Of a stretch of DNA of 64,000 bases, positions 61,742 through 64,000 are shown one piece after another. The number at the start of each line of letters is the position of its first letter. Position 1 is the first letter of the stretch. The DNA is from an uncultured Fidelibacterota bacterium (GTDB taxonomy: Bacteria; Fidelibacterota; Marinisomatia; Marinisomatales; TCS55): contig CAJWZD010000001.1 of the NCBI GenBank assembly GCA_913049685.1, positions 86,984 to 150,983 of the forward strand. The letters are read 5' to 3'. The notes under the pieces are model-generated. The model saw only the letters and a program-made list of their open reading frames with translations, searched no databases and was not told the DNA's origin. Made by a program: the position numbers and the translations under genes.

Positions 61742-64000
61742 TTATTTTAAGAATACCATCTTCTTTGTTTTATTCAACACCATCTTCCCGTTCCTATCTT
61801 TTACCATCGCATGGTAAAGATATACACCTGTTGATACTTTATTCCCAGAAGCATTCATACCGTTCCATATAAAATTGTAGTACCCCGCAGGCCTTATTTC
61901 ATTTGATGATAATCTAGTAATTTCTTTACCAAGTAAGTTATAAATCACTAGGTCAACCTGAGCCTCTTCTTGAAGACTGATCATAATAGAAGTTTGCGGA
62001 TTGAACGGATTTGGGTAATTCTGACTTAATACGAAAGCATCGGGATAAAGACTAACACCTGCATTATTTTTCTCAACGAACTTTTTGGATCCTATCACAA
62101 GTCTTAAATCTTGTTTGAGATAGGAATCGGGCCCGGTATTTGCAAAACGGTAACCGCTTTCCCATTTTAAGTTTTGTGCCTGTTTGTTGGTTTTGTTAAT
62201 AATGAAAATATCATACTCATCTGGAACATATCCTAGGCCTTCGAAGGTTAAATAGGTTCTCTTTCCATTTGTCGGGGCTATGACCTCAAGGTCCCAATAA
62301 TGCCCTTCTTCATTTGGCTTACGTATATCGATAGAATAGACGTCTGGAACTTCAACTCTATCTCGATTGTTGATCGATAGTGAAATATTCCCAGGAACTG
62401 CAGGTGGCTCGAATTCATCTAAACGATCATAGCCATCTGATGCAATATTTAAGACACCAACTGAATTGGATTCATCGCGAGAACTTCCTGTGGATGCTAG
62501 GATGTTTACTACCCATTCGTTTGCATCCATAGAAATATTGTTAATATCCGGCGTGGTTGTTTTTGCAAGTCTTTTGCCAAAAACATCGCCGGTTCCATCA
62601 ACATAAATATCTGGATCTGAAGCAGATTTATAGATATAACCTTTCCATGGCTCAAGCGTTGGTCCTGGATTTGTCCACCCACCAAAACTGCTCCACGTAT
62701 AAATACTTCCTCCATCTGTTATGGGTACATCAGCCTGTGTTCTAACATTGATCAAATTAACTGGGAAGTTGTACGGATTCCCAAAGAACTTCCATTCACC
62801 AGATGCAGCAGAAATTTCAAATGGTGGCGCTGTGGGTGTTGATTCACCCGTTCCAAAATCAAAGTTTAACTGCAGAACATCGGGATACTGTTCTTTGTCC
62901 CAAATGAAGAAGTACGCGTCACCCAAGCCTATATTCAGTGGATTCGTTTGCGTAAATTCGTTCCAGCCATTATTCCAGCCAAATAGTCTGTATTTAAATT
63001 CATCAGGTGGGCCAAGCACTTCCGTAATCGCGTTTAACCCTTTATTGGTATTAAATGGTATTGAGAACAATTGGTAGGCAGAGGTATCCGTACCGGTAGG
63101 GATACCAGCAGACCAGTAGTCTGCAGTTGTTACATTGTTTTGTGTTCTTGCAGCAACAGACTGAACATACTTACCGGTGTAGTCATAAGGCCATTCGCTA
63201 TGATTGCCTAATTCATCTATCGCTTCAATAAAATATTCCACTCCTTCTGAGCGAATATCGCTACCTGGGATACTAGATGGGGCTATCTGTCCGTCATTCC
63301 ATAATGGAACAGTTACAAAGCCAGAATTGCTACCTGAACGCCGGTAATTAAGATAAACATCTTTTACACCTGATCCTCCATCAGAAACCTCTACATTGAT
63401 TGAAGGCGTGGTTGATCCTTCATCAACGATAGTTAAAGGGTTGTTGTGAATAATCAGTGGTGGATTGAGGTCAACGCCAAAATAACCTGTATCAGAATTG
63501 GCTGCATTTCCAGCATAATCAATTGTTTTAACGTACCAATCATAGGTACCATCTTCAAGCGATTTGGATGTATCTTGAACTACGGCATCCTCATCAATAA
63601 ATTCTATACTTTCTTCATAGTAAGCTCCAAACTCTTCACCGTTAATGTATAAAACCCATTTTTCAATTCCGGAAGGATAATCACCAACGTTCTGCCATTT
63701 AAATCGAGGCTTATCAGATGCCCAGTTTATATCAATATTTCCACTTTGATCAATGTGCGAATTGGGAAAATTGAGATTGAATGCACCGGGTTCAACATCA
63801 TCATACAGCGCTTTGATAGATTTGGAGCTATCTGGATCTTCATTTCCATATTCATCCATCAAGCGAATAGATGCATCAAAAGCACCCGGCTCTGGAACGC
63901 TAAATGCATATGCCTTTAGAGGGTTGTTTTCTGGAAAACCAATGAACTCATCATAAAAATTTATTCCGTCATCTATTTCAACAATTGCACCTAACAGATC
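61742..64000 (-). CDS. Large secreted multidomain protein with C-terminal sorting/FlgD-like domain (5' end outside window)
   Basis: The minus-strand frame is open from base 64000, so the start lies outside the window; about 752 residues are visible. The N-terminal visible half contains several immunoglobulin-like segments, with YDWYVKTIDYAGN and NPPLIIHNNPLTIVDEGS stretches. A middle region typical of surface adhesins or proteases of FCB bacteria follows. The last 90 residues begin SQNYPNPFNPQTSI and continue VDLVIYNLLGKEI and GVYLYHAMVKD. This matches the type IX-like secretion C-terminal domain, or FlgD Ig-like repeat. Probably cell-surface or secreted; any enzyme domain lies upstream. Confidence 0.85.
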   Translation of the reverse strand, partial: DLLGAIVEIDDGINFYDEFIGFPENNPLKAYAFSVPEPGAFDASIRLMDEYGNEDPDSSKSIKALYDDVEPGAFNLNFPNSHIDQSGNIDINWASDKPRFKWQNVGDYPSGIEKWVLYINGEEFGAYYEESIEFIDEDAVVQDTSKSLEDGTYDWYVKTIDYAGNAANSDTGYFGVDLNPPLIIHNNPLTIVDEGSTTPSINVEVSDGGSGVKDVYLNYRRSGSNSGFVTVPLWNDGQIAPSSIPGSDIRSEGVEYFIEAIDELGNHSEWPYDYTGKYVQSVAARTQNNVTTADYWSAGIPTGTDTSAYQLFSIPFNTNKGLNAITEVLGPPDEFKYRLFGWNNGWNEFTQTNPLNIGLGDAYFFIWDKEQYPDVLQLNFDFGTGESTPTAPPFEISAASGEWKFFGNPYNFPVNLINVRTQADVPITDGGSIYTWSSFGGWTNPGPTLEPWKGYIYKSASDPDIYVDGTGDVFGKRLAKTTTPDINNISMDANEWVVNILASTGSSRDESNSVGVLNIASDGYDRLDEFEPPAVPGNISLSINNRDRVEVPDVYSIDIRKPNEEGHYWDLEVIAPTNGKRTYLTFEGLGYVPDEYDIFIINKTNKQAQNLKWESGYRFANTGPDSYLKQDLRLVIGSKKFVEKNNAGVSLYPDAFVLSQNYPNPFNPQTSIMISLQEEAQVDLVIYNLLGKEITRLSSNEIRPAGYYNFIWNGMNASGNKVSTGVYLYHAMVKDRNGKMVLNKTKKMVFLK

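Noticed and set aside
1..64000. CRISPR arrays, insertion sequences, integrases, toxin-antitoxin or phage defence genes
   Set aside because: Scanning both strands showed no regular spaced repeats, no transposase or integrase motifs and no known defence domains; the window is core metabolism.

Overview
The window is about 35% G+C, very densely packed, and made almost entirely of housekeeping and biosynthetic genes. No insertion sequence, prophage or CRISPR array is visible. The last minus-strand gene ends in an NYPNPFNP-type C-terminal sorting/FlgD-like domain. Many starts lack a Shine-Dalgarno site, several starts are TTG, and there are many lipoproteins plus a CHASE2-cyclase/FecR pair. Together these suggest a marine member of the FCB group, most like Marinimicrobia (SAR406). 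That placement is an inference from gene style and has not been tested with a tree.

Layout. 1-8159 (+): 3' part of topA, a CcmH-like protein, glycyl-tRNA synthetase, a BI-1/YccA membrane protein, a PepSY-type membrane protein and two tandem lipoprotein gamma-glutamyltransferases. 8168-9980 (-): rlmN and a purine nucleoside phosphorylase. 10085-11951 (+): MoxR ATPase and DUF58 protein. 11963-13987 (-): PfkB kinase and TPR lipoprotein. 14100-20791 (+): phosphoesterase, then cysteine desulfurase, mnmA, a secreted unknown, a LytR_C protein, rsfS, argS and marC. 20796-21292: tmRNA (-), a bidirectional terminator and further stem-loops that may be an extra small RNA. 21399-25134 (+): a Tat-exported class V PLP enzyme, the complete preQ0/preQ1 set queC-queE-queD-queF, a 56-residue glycine-zipper protein and tRNA-Lys. 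25222-26108 (-): sirtuin and a coupled small membrane protein. 26192-31793 (+): a five-gene catabolic-looking operon (APC permease, M20 hydrolase, DDAH-like hydrolase, Rieske oxygenase, saccharopine-dehydrogenase-like). 31881-35464 (+): gcvP and DUF3050. 35461-36756 (-): mtaB.

The centrepiece is 36823-51439 (+). A chorismate mutase gene is followed by a leader whose short ORF encodes the run FYSWFWFYF. That ORF overlaps mutually exclusive antiterminator and terminator structures. Next come sixteen genes, every one overlapping its neighbour: trpE-G-D-C-F-B-A, pheA, tyrA, DAHP synthase (class II), aroA, aroE, aroC, aroK, aroB and aroQ. This is the whole shikimate pathway, the whole tryptophan branch and the committed Phe/Tyr steps in one apparent transcript. 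It sits behind an attenuator that looks able to sense tryptophan and possibly all three aromatic amino acids.

51451 to beyond 64000 (-) is another tightly spaced run. In transcription order it encodes a large secreted protein cut by the window edge, a CsgG-like protein, a FecR-domain protein, a CHASE2 adenylate cyclase, an ornithine cyclodeaminase-family enzyme, carA, carB and ornithine aminotransferase. It therefore joins envelope/signalling genes to carbamoyl-phosphate and ornithine metabolism.
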